Below are positions 37,061 through 48,761 of a stretch of 64,000 nt of DNA, in pieces. Origin of the DNA: Ashinkailepas kermadecensis (taxonomy: Eukaryota > Arthropoda > Thecostraca > Neolepadidae); the NCBI GenBank assembly GCA_034440615.1, contig JAOTOM010003943.1, forward strand, positions 1 through 64,000, read 5' to 3'. Positions within the stretch are counted from its first letter, which is position 1, and the number at the start of each line of letters is the position of its first letter. Both the position numbers and the translations under genes were made by a program. The notes under the pieces are model-generated. The model was not told where the DNA came from and ran no database searches. It was given only the letters and a program-made list of their open reading frames with translations.

Positions 37061-37290
37061 AAAGTCATGAGGAAGTCGGTCTTAGTCTAGATCCAAAGCG
37101 GCGGATGCCGGTACGACCGATTTTTTGTTCTTTTGGGGGTGGGGTTGGGGGATTGATTTGTGTTGTCCGTTTTTCGATGGTGGGCCGTGCTGAATTGCAG
37201 GCACTCAGCGATGATCATTGTTCACTGTTCTGTACATAACCGCGCGAGACGGAGAATCAACTCTCTCAACCGCACGCGAGTATCGCTCTC

Positions 37291-37492
37291 GAATGGTGCG
37301 CCATCGCTGAATCCAAGCACACGGTTCTAAGAATGTTTGTCACCCTTGTGAGGTTCGAGTGGAATGGCTCGATGTATCAGCATGCCTGACGACGTGGTCG
37401 CGCTCGAGGTTCGTGTGAACATCTCTGTCCAGCAGTCCAGTGTGTTCAAATTCGCTCAGTCAGGTGTCAGGATGCAAAGAAAGGAAGTTTTC
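37291..37492. repeat. 202-bp direct repeat, copy 1
   Basis: Nearly identical to 38467-38668, same orientation, starting GAATGGTGCGCCATCGCTGA. Two such copies 1176 bp apart look like LTR-like or duplicated ends of a small element. Confidence 0.85.
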
Positions 37493-37548
37493 CCTGGATA
37501 ATTTGTGTCAGACAATGCAAATAGAACCGCATTCAGCTGATTCCTTAC

Positions 37549-37595
37549 CTCGAAATAGGTCCAAAAGCCGACGTTGATGCTGTATTTCTTAGAAT
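37549..37595 (-). CDS. Possible 47-bp micro-exon
   Basis: On the minus strand GGTAGCTTCCAG precedes a 47-bp segment ending TATTTCGAG and then GTAAGG. Two bases plus 15 codons are open (SKKYSINVGFWTYFE). Too short to assign. It lies between the two direct repeats. Confidence 0.2.
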
Positions 37596-37851
37596 CTGGA
37601 AGCTACCTCAATTTTAACTTACATTTACATCTCGGCTTCGACGCCTTACTCGCGAATTTGGACGCACTGCGCTACCTCGCCTCCGCTTCGGCACATGCTA
37701 TCTGGAATGGTTTTGGATAGCACCGGTGCTCGAGGCTAGTAGTGGGAAACCGCAGTGTGGTTATCGTTAGTAGATGGAATCGTTCCGCCGAGAACGAAGC
37801 AGTCAGGAAAAAAAAGAGTTGTAGCAATACGGGGAGGATGTAAAACTATTA

Positions 37852-38012
37852 AGAAAATATACGACCTTCAATATACCAGGAAGTGCTGAGTTGACATCAA
37901 AAGTAACGATACAGATTATACTTTATAACTCAACGTTTCGGTTATTATTATTACTCAACGTTTTGATGTCAACTCGCACCTCCAGGTATATTGAAGGTCG
38001 TATATTTTCTTT
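37852..38012. repeat. Long inverted repeat (hairpin), ~51-bp arms
   Basis: AAGAAAATATACGACCTTCA continues to GAGTTGACATCAAAA (37852-37903) and returns inverted at 37962-38012, with 2-3 mismatches or gaps in 50 bp. The loop is about 58 bp. It may be a tiny MITE or folded element. Confidence 0.9.
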
Positions 38013-38019
38013 ACACGCA

Positions 38020-38466
38020 ATGTCTAAAACCCAGGAGCATCTAAGAGCCATTCTTCGTTGTATTAAAACTACTAAAACCTAACCAATATTATTCCCAGAT
38101 AATACCATAGGTTTGGTGTTGCTCCGGCACCAGCAGCATTCTCGAAAGAAAACAGTTTAGCTGTTTGATATTGTGTTATTACAAGATTGCTCGCTTTGAT
38201 GCGTCTTCGTTGTGCTACTTTAATTTTCGACTGTTAGCTTCTGCGGGAAGTGTGAGGTTGTCATGCTTTTTTTCTTCTCGACAAAAACCTTGATATCAAG
38301 AAGGATACTTCGGAGAGCAGGCATTTATATTAAGCGTTATAATTTCCTATTCTATCGACGAAGGCAAAATGCGTGCTGAATGGATGGAGCATATTTTGAA
38401 AGTACATATTTTTAAGTACATATTTCAATGTAACTACCTTTGTAGCATGATCAATGAAAAGTGAAA
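38020..38466. other. No gene recognised
   Basis: AT-rich sequence between the hairpin and the second 202-bp repeat. Confidence 0.4.
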
Positions 38467-38668
38467 GAATAGTGCGCCATCGCTGAATCCAAGCACACGG
38501 TTCTAAGAATGTTTGTCACCCTTGTGAGGTTCGAGTGGAATCGCTCGATGTATCAGCATGCCTGACGACGTGGTCGCGCTCGAGGTCCGTGTGAACATCG
38601 CTGTCCAGCATTCCAGTGTGTTCAAATTCGCTCAGTCAGGTGCCGGGATACAAATAAAGAAAGTTTTC
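38467..38668. repeat. 202-bp direct repeat, copy 2
   Basis: Second copy of the repeat at 37291-37492, same length and orientation. Confidence 0.85.
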
Positions 38669-38749
38669 GATTTGTTTAAGAGTTGTTCTCATGATGCTTT
38701 GAACATTTGTCAGCACTTAACATCACGTATTTCACTTAACATAAAGATG

Positions 38750-38750
38750 A

Positions 38751-38839
<89 letters not shown>

Positions 38840-38843
38840 TATA
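38750..38843. repeat. (CA)n(TA)n microsatellite
   Basis: CA tract followed by interrupted TA tract. Confidence 0.96.
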
Positions 38844-39027
38844 AATATATTCACTAGCAGCTTTGTCTAGCTCACCGTGAGGCCGACGTTTGTGAGCCGT
38901 CGACAGCGATGTCCCACGATTGTGTGTTTTAAACGGTCAGCACAGTGCGAAACTCGGCTTGCATACTTGACCGGTGTGGGATTTCACCGGTTCCCGGCAC
39001 TTACTCAGCGTAATGGCGACCGTTCCG

Positions 39028-39242
39028 GCATCGCGGCGTTGCACCAGCTAATGTCGGCGTCGGGAATCGCGGCGGTCCACCAGCTAATGTCGGCGTCGGG
39101 AATCGCGGCGGTCCACCAGCTAATGTCGGCGTCGGGAATCGCGGCGGTCCACCAGCTAATGTCGGCGTCGGGAATCGCGGCGGTCCACCAGCTAATGTCG
39201 GCGTCGGCAGTGACGCGGTGCACCAGCTAATGTCGGCGTCGG
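39028..39242. repeat. 36-bp minisatellite, ~6 units
   Basis: Unit AATCGCGGCGGTCCACCAGC + TAATGTCGGCGTCGGG repeats at 36-bp spacing (39065, 39101 and so on). Translates as 12-residue repeats in all frames. Confidence 0.95.
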
Positions 39243-39365
39243 ACTGCAACTGCCCAGCCGCTGTGTGCAGTTCTGGCGCGCTCTGTGACGCCGTGAGGCC
39301 GTCATGTCTGTACAGTGTATGCAGTCTTGGGCTTGGATTGCCGGTGACCTGCGTGCCAAAAAAAA

Positions 39366-39590
39366 ACAGCTCACCTACCGCCGACATGATGGCGCAGTCC
39401 CAAAACCAGCTCACATACCTCCGACATGATGGCGCAGTCCCAAAACCAGCTCAGACACCTCCGACATGATGACGCAGTCCCAAAACCAGCTCAGGTACCG
39501 CCGACATGATGACGCAGTCCCAAAACCTGCTCAGGTACCGCCGACATGATAACGCAGTCCCAAAAAACAGTTCACGTACCGCCGACGCGG
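39366..39590. repeat. 40-bp minisatellite, ~5 units
   Basis: Unit CCGACATGATGGCGCAGTCC + CAAAACCAGCTCACATACCT repeats at 40-bp spacing (39421, 39461 and so on). Confidence 0.95.
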
Positions 39591-39648
39591 TGCCATCTGG
39601 CACCGACTGCTCCAGGCCAGATTGTGAGCTGACCATGGCCCCTGACCA

Positions 39649-39651
<3 letters not shown>

Positions 39652-39722
<71 letters not shown>
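39652..39722. repeat. (TG)n microsatellite
   Basis: Pure TG tract with one TTTG. Confidence 0.98.
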
Positions 39723-40770
39723 CATAACGATAACGCCCAACTATTGTATGCTCAATACAAAAATAGCCGTAATAGCCGTGTTGATTGTGCATTCGCGGAA
39801 GCGCTCCGAGAGGCCTCACCCTCGGTGATGAACCGGATCGGTCGCGGTCGAACCGGATGTGGGGAAGCACCTGTCTCGGCAAGGATCGCAGAATGGAGAG
39901 TTTGTGTCGCAGATGTCGGGCAAGACCAGATTTTCGGAGTCAAGGAAAAAGTTGGACTTGGAGGTCCAGAAGCGAAATTATGACAACCAGGGTTGTTAGT
40001 AAGTCATCGTGCTGAACGATGTCGAGAAGAAGAACAAATATCAAATAGGCAATCTGCACATGGTAGGTAAGAGGTTTTGTGCATACAGACAGGATATGGA
40101 TACTTCATGAGAGCATGTGGTTCAAAATTAACTTCGAAACAGTGTAGTTCGACTACGGATAGACTTGATATCCAAACTTTTGTCAGTCGATTAGTTAGAG
40201 GAGGTACCGGCTCCGGCTAAGGTTCCCCGGAACATATTTTCTTTGAACACAAAATGTGGCGCATGCTTAAAGTGAAATAATGTGATTAATGCTAGAAAAA
40301 GCTTACATTGACAGACCAGGTAAAATTATGAGTGACGGCATTAGAACTTGGAACAATGTAGCAAACAACAATCGAAGTTGCAAAATCGTGACGGTAGAGT
40401 GGGACCGAGCCACGCAGATGAGCTTTTGTAGGATGCACATGGGAGCCGACTCCCTCGGATTTCGCCATCGCCAACAAATCACTGATGAGTACGGCTGGTG
40501 ATGGTTACAGAAAATGAAGTATCATAACTTCAAATGTCCAACAACTGCAGCCGTGGCGACATCTTACAACAACTCTCACTATTTTCCGTCTCCCACCTTA
40601 ATACAATATTCTTAGTTTGGAGTGGTGCATGCGTGCCGGTATTGAAATTTCATGGCATCAGTCTCTCTATCTGTATTATTTTAATGAACTTATGACACCG
40701 ATATTGCCTCCTCTGATACGATAGCAAAGAAAGAAGTGTATTGCATGCTCAGCGTTGGTTGCGACCGAGG
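39723..40770. other. No gene recognised
   Basis: Short open frames without domains. Confidence 0.35.
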
Positions 40771-40774
40771 ACGA

Positions 40775-40950
40775 AGTCCGAGCAAGTGTACTGCCGTGTA
40801 TATACCACAACATTACACTTAACTGGGATCAAGTATACTACCGTTTATGCACCACAAGATTGAAACTAAGTTCGAGCAAGTATACTACCGTGTATATGTC
40901 ACAAATTGCATTTGACTCTGAACAAGTATACTGCCATTTACAACTTTTAA
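40775..40950. repeat. Diverged ~50-bp tandem repeat, ~4 units
   Basis: CAAGTATACTACCGT and variants recur at about 40785, 40831, 40877 and 40922, each followed by TATACC or TATGCACC-like sequence. Confidence 0.65.
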
Positions 40951-41230
40951 AATTAATTCTGTGAAGCTTACAACTCTGCATAGCGCATTTACGTCTGAGA
41001 TACCTGCACCACATTTGGTATATGAGCCAGATTTCGGCCAGATGCGAGCAATTTCGGCCGAAGCAGATCAAGTTTGTCAATGTGTTGATGTCGAAGTTGG
41101 AGGTTCCGTTTCCGAAATTGGCTTATCTGCCAAATGTGGCACAATTACCCAACATTCCAGTGTGCTAAACGCAATTCTCGATAAATAGCTATCCTTATTT
41201 CTGAAGCTCCTGCACTTGTCTTCAACGTAC

Positions 41231-41248
41231 AACACACACACCCACACA

Positions 41249-41330
<82 letters not shown>

Positions 41331-41345
41331 CGTATGTATGTATAG
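41231..41345. repeat. (CA)n(TA)n(TG)n microsatellite
   Basis: Compound dinucleotide tract. Confidence 0.97.
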
Positions 41346-41349
41346 ATGT

Positions 41350-41757
41350 ACATAAATATATGTGTACACCATATGGCTCCTCCCCCGTGGCGACGCGAAA
41401 TACAGCGCTGATGCCAATCGTGACAAGCTCCCAGTCTCATGCCCTAGTCGACGTGGCGTGTAACTGGAACTTCAAATTTTCCCTCGTCTGCTGCTACCAG
41501 GCTGATTTATAACCCTTCCCCAGACCATTGCCTCGGAAGTTTTCACGGAGTACGAATTCATACTGTGTGTCGATCTTACCACTATAAGGCTCCGTTAGCG
41601 GTGCTGAACTTCGATGTATATAGTTTTGTGTTCCGTTTCGTTATTCATACCCATAGTATGGTTCAAGCGCACGTTCGATTTTTGTGTGGGAAATGACATT
41701 TTAGCTGTGTGGCTTTGATGATAAACAAACGTGGTGTCTCTCTGGACATGGTGCAGT
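41350..41757. other. No gene recognised
   Basis: Unique sequence leading into the 28-bp minisatellite. Confidence 0.4.
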
Positions 41758-42745
41758 GCACCAGCGCACGGTCGCGCCCTCATCGCAGAGTCCACCGACA
41801 CACGCCCCCATCGCAGAGTCCACTGGCACACGCCCCCATCGAGACGTCCACAGGCAGCACGCGTCCCCATCGCGGCATTCACAGACGCACACCCCATCAC
41901 TGCGTCCACCGGCACACGCCCTCATCGCAGAGTCCACTGGCACACGCCCTCATCGCAGAGTCCACCGGCACACGCCCCCATCGCAGAGTCCACTGGCACA
42001 CGCCCTCATCGCAGAGTCCACCGGCACACGCCCCCATCGCAGAGTCCACTGGCACACGCCCTCATCGCAGAGTCCACCGGCACATGCCCCCATCGCAGAG
42101 TCCACCGCCACACGCCCCCATCGCAGAGTCCACCGCCACACGCCCCCATCGCAGAGTCCACCGCCACACGCCCCCATCGCAGAGTCCACTGGCACACGCC
42201 CTCGTCGCAGAGTCCACTGGCACACGCCCCCATCGCAGAGTCCACCGGCACACGCCCCCATCGCTGCGTCCACCGGCACACGCCCTCGTCGCAGAGTCCA
42301 CTGGCACACGCCCTCATCGCAGAGTCCACCGGCACACGCCCCCATCGCTGCGTCCACCGGTACACGCCCCCATCGCAGAGTCCACCGGCACACGCCCCCA
42401 TCGCTGCGTCCACCGGCACACGCCCCCATCGCTGCGTCCACCGGCACACGCCCCCATCGCTGCGTCCACCGGCACACGCCCCCATCGCTGCGTCCACCGG
42501 CACACGCCCTCATCGCTGCGTCCACCGGCACACGCCCCCATCGCAGAGTCCACCGGCACACGCCCCCATCGTAGAGTCCACTTGCACACGCCCTCATCGC
42601 AGTGTCCACCGGCACGCCCCCATCGCGGCATCCACAGACGCACGCCCTCATTGCGGAGTCCACCGGCACACGCCCCCATCGCAGTGTCCACTGGCACACG
42701 CCCTCATCGCAGTGTCCACTGGCACGCTCCCATCGCGGCGTTCAT
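41758..42745. repeat. 28-bp minisatellite, ~35 units
   Basis: Unit CGCCCCCATCGCAGAGTCCA + CTGGCACA repeats at 28-bp spacing with GCTGCG/GCAGAG and CCCCCA/CCCTCA variants. Because 28 mod 3 is 1 and the unit has no stop in any plus frame, all three plus frames are open for 270-350 codons, and several minus frames too. These His/Pro/Arg or Cys/Trp/Val-rich frames should not be read as genes. Confidence 0.97.
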
Positions 42746-42914
42746 AGGTGCGGCCGTCCCGCCGTGAGCGCAAACAGCTTCGTAATTGATGGTGCTGCGA
42801 TAGTCGCTATCGACGAGACCACAAAGTGATCGACACCAGGGCGGCTGCAGTGTCGGCGTCGACGCGGTGGAGGCTGGAGCGGTGACCCCCGGACGGGCAC
42901 GGTCTGGGCTGCTG

Positions 42915-43215
42915 TGGTGCCGTTCTGCCGCCCGTGGTTGAAGTGAAGGCTGCTGTGGTGCCGTTCTGCCGCCCGCGGTTGGAGTGAAGGCTGCTGTGGT
43001 GCCGTTCTCGCCGCCCGCGGTTGGAGTGAAGGCTGCTGTGGTGCAGTTCTCGCCGCCCGCGGTTGGAATGAAGGCGGCTGTGGTGCAGTTCTCGCCGCCC
43101 GCGGTTGGAGTGAAGGCTGCTGTGGTGCCGTCTTTCTTGCCGCCCGCGGTTAGAGTGAAGGCTGCTGTGGTGCCGTCTTTCTCGCCGCCCGCGGTTGTAG
43201 TGCAGGCTGCGATCT
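42915..43215. repeat. 42-bp minisatellite, ~7 units
   Basis: Unit AGGCTGCTGTGGTGCCGTTC + TCGCCGCCCGCGGTTGGAGTGA repeats at 42-bp spacing (43029, 43071 and so on), about 0.6 kb upstream of the GPCR first exon. Confidence 0.95.
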
Positions 43216-43852
43216 TACATTCTTCTCAAGCGAGTACCGAGAATTAGGAATACCAGAACAAGCTTTGGACGTAAGACAAGCCAAGTTGTCCGAGAGCCGC
43301 GACTTCATACAGTGAGGTATGCACAAAGTTATAATCTAATCACGACGTAACATGGAGACATTTGAGCTATAATAATGTCGTACACTGTTATGCGAGCTAA
43401 ACCGAGTGGTGCGTAGGACCACTTTTCCGTCCTTGTATAGGCAATGAGACGCAAACTTACGGCGCTACAACTTTTGACACTATCGACAACATAGTGCCAC
43501 ATCACAGTAGCAACGAGCTGGGTAAGGCCCCAACCTGGGTCCCGTAAGGAACTGAAGCGGGCGCAACGGCGGAGAGGAAAAGATCGGTGCACGCCATCTG
43601 CTAGCATAAGCGATACAATCCCAACAGGAAAGCCGATCAAACAGCAAGTTGGCAGGTGCGCTGCCATATTCATGACGGGGTACAAGCCAAAGGTCTCGTG
43701 CAGCGCTAAGATTATCCTTTAGGCAGGCAAGGTGAAGACGTCAACGCCCCGTGAGACTAACGCTCATCGTCTGCCTGGTCTCCTGCGACCTTCCACCATC
43801 ATCCTGGATTAGCCGAAAGATCAAGCATTAAAGTCTTTTATCTTTTCCTCAG
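43216..43852. other. Probable GPCR upstream or 5' intron sequence
   Basis: No coding frame. It ends with the pyrimidine tract TCTTTTATCTTTTCCTCAG (acceptor at 43852), which implies a 5' non-coding exon further upstream. Confidence 0.4.
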
Positions 43853-43918
43853 CACTCGATCTTGACATCCACTATCCTACCTCCACACGCGGCGCATTCC
43901 CGTGATCCATCCAGCACC

Positions 43919-44659
43919 ATGCCATTCCTGCCGATGCTGTCGAACACGCGACAGCCGACGCTGAACGGCTCGACCAACTGTCCGCTGGGGGGCTTCACGC
44001 CGCTGACGCCGTTCGTGACGGCGATGGACCTGGCGGTGTGCGTGGCGGCCATCGGCGGCAACCTGCTGGTGATGCTGGCCGTGGCGACGGTGCCCGCGCT
44101 GCGCACGGTCACCAACGCGTTCGTGGCGGCGCTGGCCGCGGCCGACTTCCTCGCCGGCCTCGCCATCCCGTTCTACGTGTCGTTCTACTTCGACGTGGCG
44201 TACCGGTGCGACGAGTTCGCCTGCGCCCTGCGCTACTTCTTCACCAACGCCACGTCCACCATGTCGATCCTGCTGCTGGTGGCCGCCAGTGTGGACCGCT
44301 TCCTGGCGGTGACGCGGCCGCTGCGCTACCCGGCGCTGCTGTCGCGGCGAGTCGCCGGCGCCGTCATCGCCGCCGTCTGCGTGTACTCGCTGCTGCTCAA
44401 CTCAGTGCTGCTGGTGGCCGACCTCAGCTCGTGGTCGCCGCAGACGGCCGAGTGCGACCTGCTGTACCTGCTGCCGCCCGTGTCGGCCGTGCTGCTGGTG
44501 GTGGTGCACGTGTTCGTCGCCCTGGTGGTCACCACCGCACTCTACTTGGCCATCTTCCGCGAGGCATGGCGCCAGAAGCGACTGCTCTCGGCGCTGGGCG
44601 GCGGCGGTGGTACGCGCTGTAGACGGTTGCGGTGCGAAACCAAAACCGCCGGGATGATG
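43919..44659 (+). CDS. Class A (rhodopsin-like) GPCR, exon 1: N-terminus to start of TM6
   Basis: ATG at 43919 has a good context (AGCACCATGC). The acceptor at 43852 suggests the exon starts at 43853 with a short 5'UTR. The 247 codons encode an N-terminus with a potential glycosylation site, TM1 (GGNLLVMLAV), TM2 (AALAAADFLAGLAIP), TM3 (from C3.25 to SVDRF, DRF replacing DRY), TM4, an ECL2 cysteine (TAECDLLY), TM5 (ending ALYLAIF) and the start of TM6 (KTAGMM). The donor is GTAAGTGG at 44660, phase 0. Position 3.32 is Thr, not Asp, so it is unlikely to be a biogenic amine receptor. The short loops and LRYP motif are reminiscent of adenosine or other small-ligand receptors, but the ligand is unknown. 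Completed by exons at 48642-48761 and 57315-57554. Confidence 0.9.
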
Positions 44660-45430
44660 GTAAGTGGGCGTGGAGGCGGCTCGGGGATCGGGTCAGCAGA
44701 TCGCAGTGGTGCATGGTGCGATATATGGTACGGTACATGGTGCGGTACATGGTGCGGTACATGGTGTGATGATGCACCTTTTTGTTCAGATTCAGTTGAA
44801 GTGCACACATTTCAGTAAGGCAACTTCAACAATTCGGAACGATGAGTTCTTCCCGCGCGGTAGTGGGGATGGGGAGGGATCATCGGCCCTCTCCTGTTTC
44901 TTATTTTGAGGAAAGCTTACCTAGCTTACCTAACTGCAAACGTAATGGCGCAGTGGGTTCAACTTGAGACTGGGCCAATTACCGTTGCATGAAAAGAATG
45001 GACCCAAACACAACTATGTTCCCCTTTTCGAAGTCCGTGGTGCCGCCGATTGTATCATATGTGTACTACAGTTCCAACACTGCCCTTAAATATTTTCTTA
45101 GGAAGGTCAAGATCACTGGGTTGAGATTAGCTCAGTTTTCGGATTCATCACCACTTCTTCGTTTCTGTTTGTGAAGTTTAGTGCATCAATTAGCACATAT
45201 CATGATAAAAGATCAATGAATCTGATGTGATATCCCTTAAACCGGTCTTGATCGGTGTGGGGGTTTTAAAGCTTCCCCTCCCCGGTCGAATATTCGCGAT
45301 AAATTGAAAACACGTGGAGATATATCTACGAAATTTTCAACAGCTTCCATGAATTTTTTTATTTAAAAAATTGATGTCATGATGTGTTAGGTGTGAGTCA
45401 CGTCAGAGTGACGTCACATGTTTCCCGATT
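44660..45430. other. GPCR intron 1, first part
   Basis: A short (ATGGTGCGGTAC)-type repeat at 44710-44768, then AT-rich non-coding sequence. No other gene. Confidence 0.6.
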
Positions 45431-45534
45431 AAAAAAAAAGAATGTGTGTGCCAACTCTTAAGCACTTACCTATGCAAATGACTGAGTTATGGCTTGAAGT
45501 GTACCGCAGTGCATACCGCACCGTCGCTGCGTGG

Positions 45535-46135
45535 CGCCGACCCCCCCTCCGCCTCCCGCTCCGACCCACGCTCCACCTCCCGCTCCACCTAACGCTCCGA
45601 TCCACGCTCCGCCTCCCGCTCCGCCTCCCGCTCCACCTCCCGCTCCGCCTCCAGCTCCACCTCCCGCTCCACCTCCCGCTCCGCCTTCCGCTCAGACCCA
45701 CGTTCCGCCTCCTGCTCCGACCCACGCTCCGCCTCCCGCTCCACCTCCCGCTCCGCCTCCCGCTCCGACCCACGCTCCGCCTCCCGCTCCACCTCCCGCT
45801 CCGCCTCCCGCTCCGACCCACGCTCCGCCTCCCGCTCCGCCTCCCGCTCCGCCTCCCACTCCACCTCCCGCTCCGCCTTCCGCTCAGACCCACGCTGCGC
45901 CTCCTGCTCCGACCCACGCTCCGCCTCCCGCTCCACCTCCCGCTCCGCCTCCCGCTCCGACCCACGCTGCGCCTCCCGATCCGACCTCCCGCTCCGCCTC
46001 CCGCTCCGCCTTCCGCTCCATCTCCCGCTCCGCCTTCCGCTCAGACCCACGCTCCGCCTCATGCTCCGACCCACGCTCCGTCTCCCGTTCCGACCTCCCG
46101 CTCCACCTCCCGCTCCGCCTCCCGCTCCGCCTAGG
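45535..46135. repeat. 12-bp minisatellite (CTCCCGCTCCGC)n
   Basis: About 600 bp of CCTCCCGCTCCG and CGACCCACGCTC units within GPCR intron 1. Pro/Ala-, Leu/Arg- and Ser/Arg-rich open frames on both strands are repeat artefacts. Confidence 0.96.
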
Positions 46136-46139
46136 CAGC

Positions 46140-46915
46140 CAGGCGCCTCGGCAGCCGCGGGATGGCCTTAATACGCACTTAAAACACAATGTCGTATGTT
46201 CTCTATGACCACACGTCGCAGCACTATCGATCGCCGTTGGACGTTCTTAATCGGCCCAGCCGTTCGTGAGATAGGCAGGGGACAATATTTCCCCCCCCCC
46301 CCTCGCCCCATCCCCAGTGCATGGTGTGCTGCGGAGGAGAACAGTCAATGCCGGGTTCAAGCCGGGTCAAGTCACGTCTCAACCAGAGTTGCTGGGACCA
46401 TACAATGCTGCCCGATAAAAGAGGTCCAACTACATTGCAATAATCTGACATGAAAACTCATTTTACGGGTCTTAATATGGCCAGACGGTTACTGAATTAT
46501 AATGTTGCATACAAAAAATTAATTCCACGGTGATGTAAAAATCAGACGTCACTTGAGATTATGGCAGGCCACTTGACGTCACACCATGTCAATAGCCTCA
46601 TCCTACCTCTTCGGTCAGACCCAGAATCCCATATTATATCCGATTTGTCACTGGGATGCTTCCAATAAGCCGACATTAAATTACGGCTAAAAGTAAAGCG
46701 AAGGCTGCATTCGCCGTGGTCCGTCGTGACGGCCAACGCGTAATGGCGGCCAGATTTGGCATCCATCATTCACATTATATGGGCACTGGCGGCCTCAAAC
46801 TTGACCCGAGATAAATCATCTGATACGCAATGCTCAGTTCCGGCTCGTGCCTATTCAACAATAGCTGCACTTTTCCATGGCACTCATTGTTTTCGATGCC
46901 CTGGAGCTGGATGAT
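46140..46915. other. GPCR intron 1, middle part
   Basis: No gene or repeat recognised apart from a C-run near 46290. Confidence 0.5.
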
Positions 46916-46919
46916 GCGT

Positions 46920-47600
46920 TATGCCAGCCACAGCTAGCTGTACCAGCCACCTGTGCCAGACACCTGTACCAGCCACCTGTGCCAGCCACCTGTACCGGTC
47001 AGCTGTGCCAGCCAGCTGTGCCGGTCAGCTGTGCCAGCCAGCTGTGCCGATCAGCTGTACCAGTGACCTGTACCGGTCAGCTGTGCCAGCCAGCTGTACC
47101 GGTCAGCTGTACCAGCCACCTGTACCGGTCAGCTGTGCCAGCCACCTGTACCGGTCAGCTGTGCCAGCCAGCTGTGCCGGTCAGCTGTACCAGCCACCTG
47201 TACCGGTCAGCTGTGCCAGCCACCTGTACCGGTCAGCTGTGCCAGCCACCTGTACTGGTCAGCAGTACCAGCTAGCTGTGCCGGTCAGCTGTACCAGCCA
47301 CCTGTACCGGTCAGCTGTGCCAGCCAGCTGTGCCGGTCAGCTGTACCAGCCAACTGTGCCGATCAGCTGTACCAGCCAGCTGTGCCGGTCAGCTGTACCA
47401 GCCACCTGTACCGGTCAGCTGTACCGGTCAGCTGTGCCAGCCAGCTGTGCCGATCAGCTGTACCAGCCAGCTGTGCCGGTCAGTTGTGCCGGTCAGCTGT
47501 GCCGGTCAGCTGTACCAGCCAGCTGTGCCGATCAGCTGTACCAGCCAGCTGTGCCGGTCAGCTGTGCCAGCCAGCTGTGCCGGTCAGCTGGCACAGGTGA
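46920..47600. repeat. 13-bp minisatellite with a CAGCTG E-box in many units
   Basis: Units such as CAGCTGTGCCGGT, CAGCTGTACCAGC and CACCTGTACCGGT alternate about 50 times in register at 13-bp spacing. Since 13 is not divisible by 3, all plus frames are open and repetitive. Located in GPCR intron 1. Confidence 0.97.
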
Positions 47601-47629
47601 CCGGCACGGTGCTGGCTATGTTTTGAAAT

Positions 47630-48641
47630 AACTGTACCACATTCAGCACCTGATCGCATGTTTCAATGACAGGCCTAAATCAGCTTCAGCAAAGAAGCCT
47701 TGAGCACAACTGTGATGCTGTGGAAGTCAGTTATACCACAGGTCGAAACACGCGCCCCTGAGCCGAACGCGTTGTACGCGTCAGCGAACTTCAGTGCATT
47801 GATAACAAATTTATCATATAGGTGAAATTTCTACCCGAAATGAGCATTTTTGCTGTGATGCGACACGAAAAAGGTACACCGTACATGCACAAAGTGTTCT
47901 AAAAGTACAACAGGGTGAGCTATGGGCACGGGAACCAGGGGCGCAGAGGGGGCAGCTCTTTTCAACGTTTAGATGACCTTAGCATTGAACCTTTGGGTGT
48001 TGCATGGAAAGAATCGATCTTAAAATGGCTCTTGTCTCCCAATTTCATGACAGCTCCTATGATCCGAATGGCTATGCCTGTGGGGTGAGATCCGAATGGC
48101 TCCTCTTGTTTGCATATATTTTATCTTCCTTGCTTGCTTAATTCCTTAGATCTTCTTAGATCTTCTACAGGCTCATGGCCAGTTGAACGACAAAGCTTCA
48201 CATGCAGTGATACTGAATCCCCTGTCTGTAAATTAAACGTTTTTTCCATCCATGCAAAAGTGTGGAATGGAAACTGGACAGGCTATGACTGACCCATGTC
48301 ATTGGATATATTATGTTAAAAGGGAATATCACTGTTGGCTGTTCTTAGTCTGATATTCCGTCTACTTTCACTCCACTTCACGTGTTATGCTCATTGCAGT
48401 ATGTGTCGCCACTGCCACAGTTAGAGCTTGATTCTGGAATGGATTACGACTATCACGGCCCACATTTGGATGTTGGAATATTAGGGTGTGCCACTACAGC
48501 TGCAGATTCCGTTTTTGATCTGCACAACCATTACTCCCGGTATTGATTCTGTAATGAACTTCGTCTGCTGCATGCTCTGATGGTGAAATACGCCGACGTT
48601 GCGACAGGTTGATATTCTGGTATCGACCACCATTTCCACAG
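47630..48641. other. GPCR intron 1, last part
   Basis: Non-coding. Ends with ACCATTTCCACAG, the acceptor for GPCR exon 2. Confidence 0.6.
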
Positions 48642-48761
48642 GTACTGATACTGGGCTGCAATATCACTTCAATGCTGCCGTACGCGGTGGCTGTGTGCCT
48701 GAGGTACGCTTACGCCGACGACTTCCAGCTGCAGGAAGCGGTGCTTACCGACGTGAAGAAG
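48642..48761 (+). CDS. Class A GPCR, exon 2: TM6 and extracellular loop 3
   Basis: A 120-bp phase-0 exon between CCACAG and GTAATG. It encodes 40 residues: VLILGCNITSMLPYAVAVCL forms TM6 with the conserved proline (6.50), and the usual CWxP is replaced by SMLP. The rest (RYAYADDFQLQEAVLTDVKK) is loop 3. Reading phase and topology fit exactly between exons 1 and 3. Loss of the toggle Trp (Met at 6.48) is unusual for class A receptors. Confidence 0.85.

Noticed and set aside
41709..42767. 352-codon His/Pro/Arg-rich plus-strand frame and overlapping frames
   Set aside because: All arise from the 28-bp minisatellite; every frame is open for the same reason.
45442..46208. 225-230-codon Pro/Ala- and Leu/Arg-rich frames
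   Set aside because: Products of a 12-bp repeat; no domain, several frames equally open.
46877..47631. 236-codon frame rich in Ser/Ala/Cys/Gln
   Set aside because: Product of the 13-bp minisatellite within the GPCR intron.
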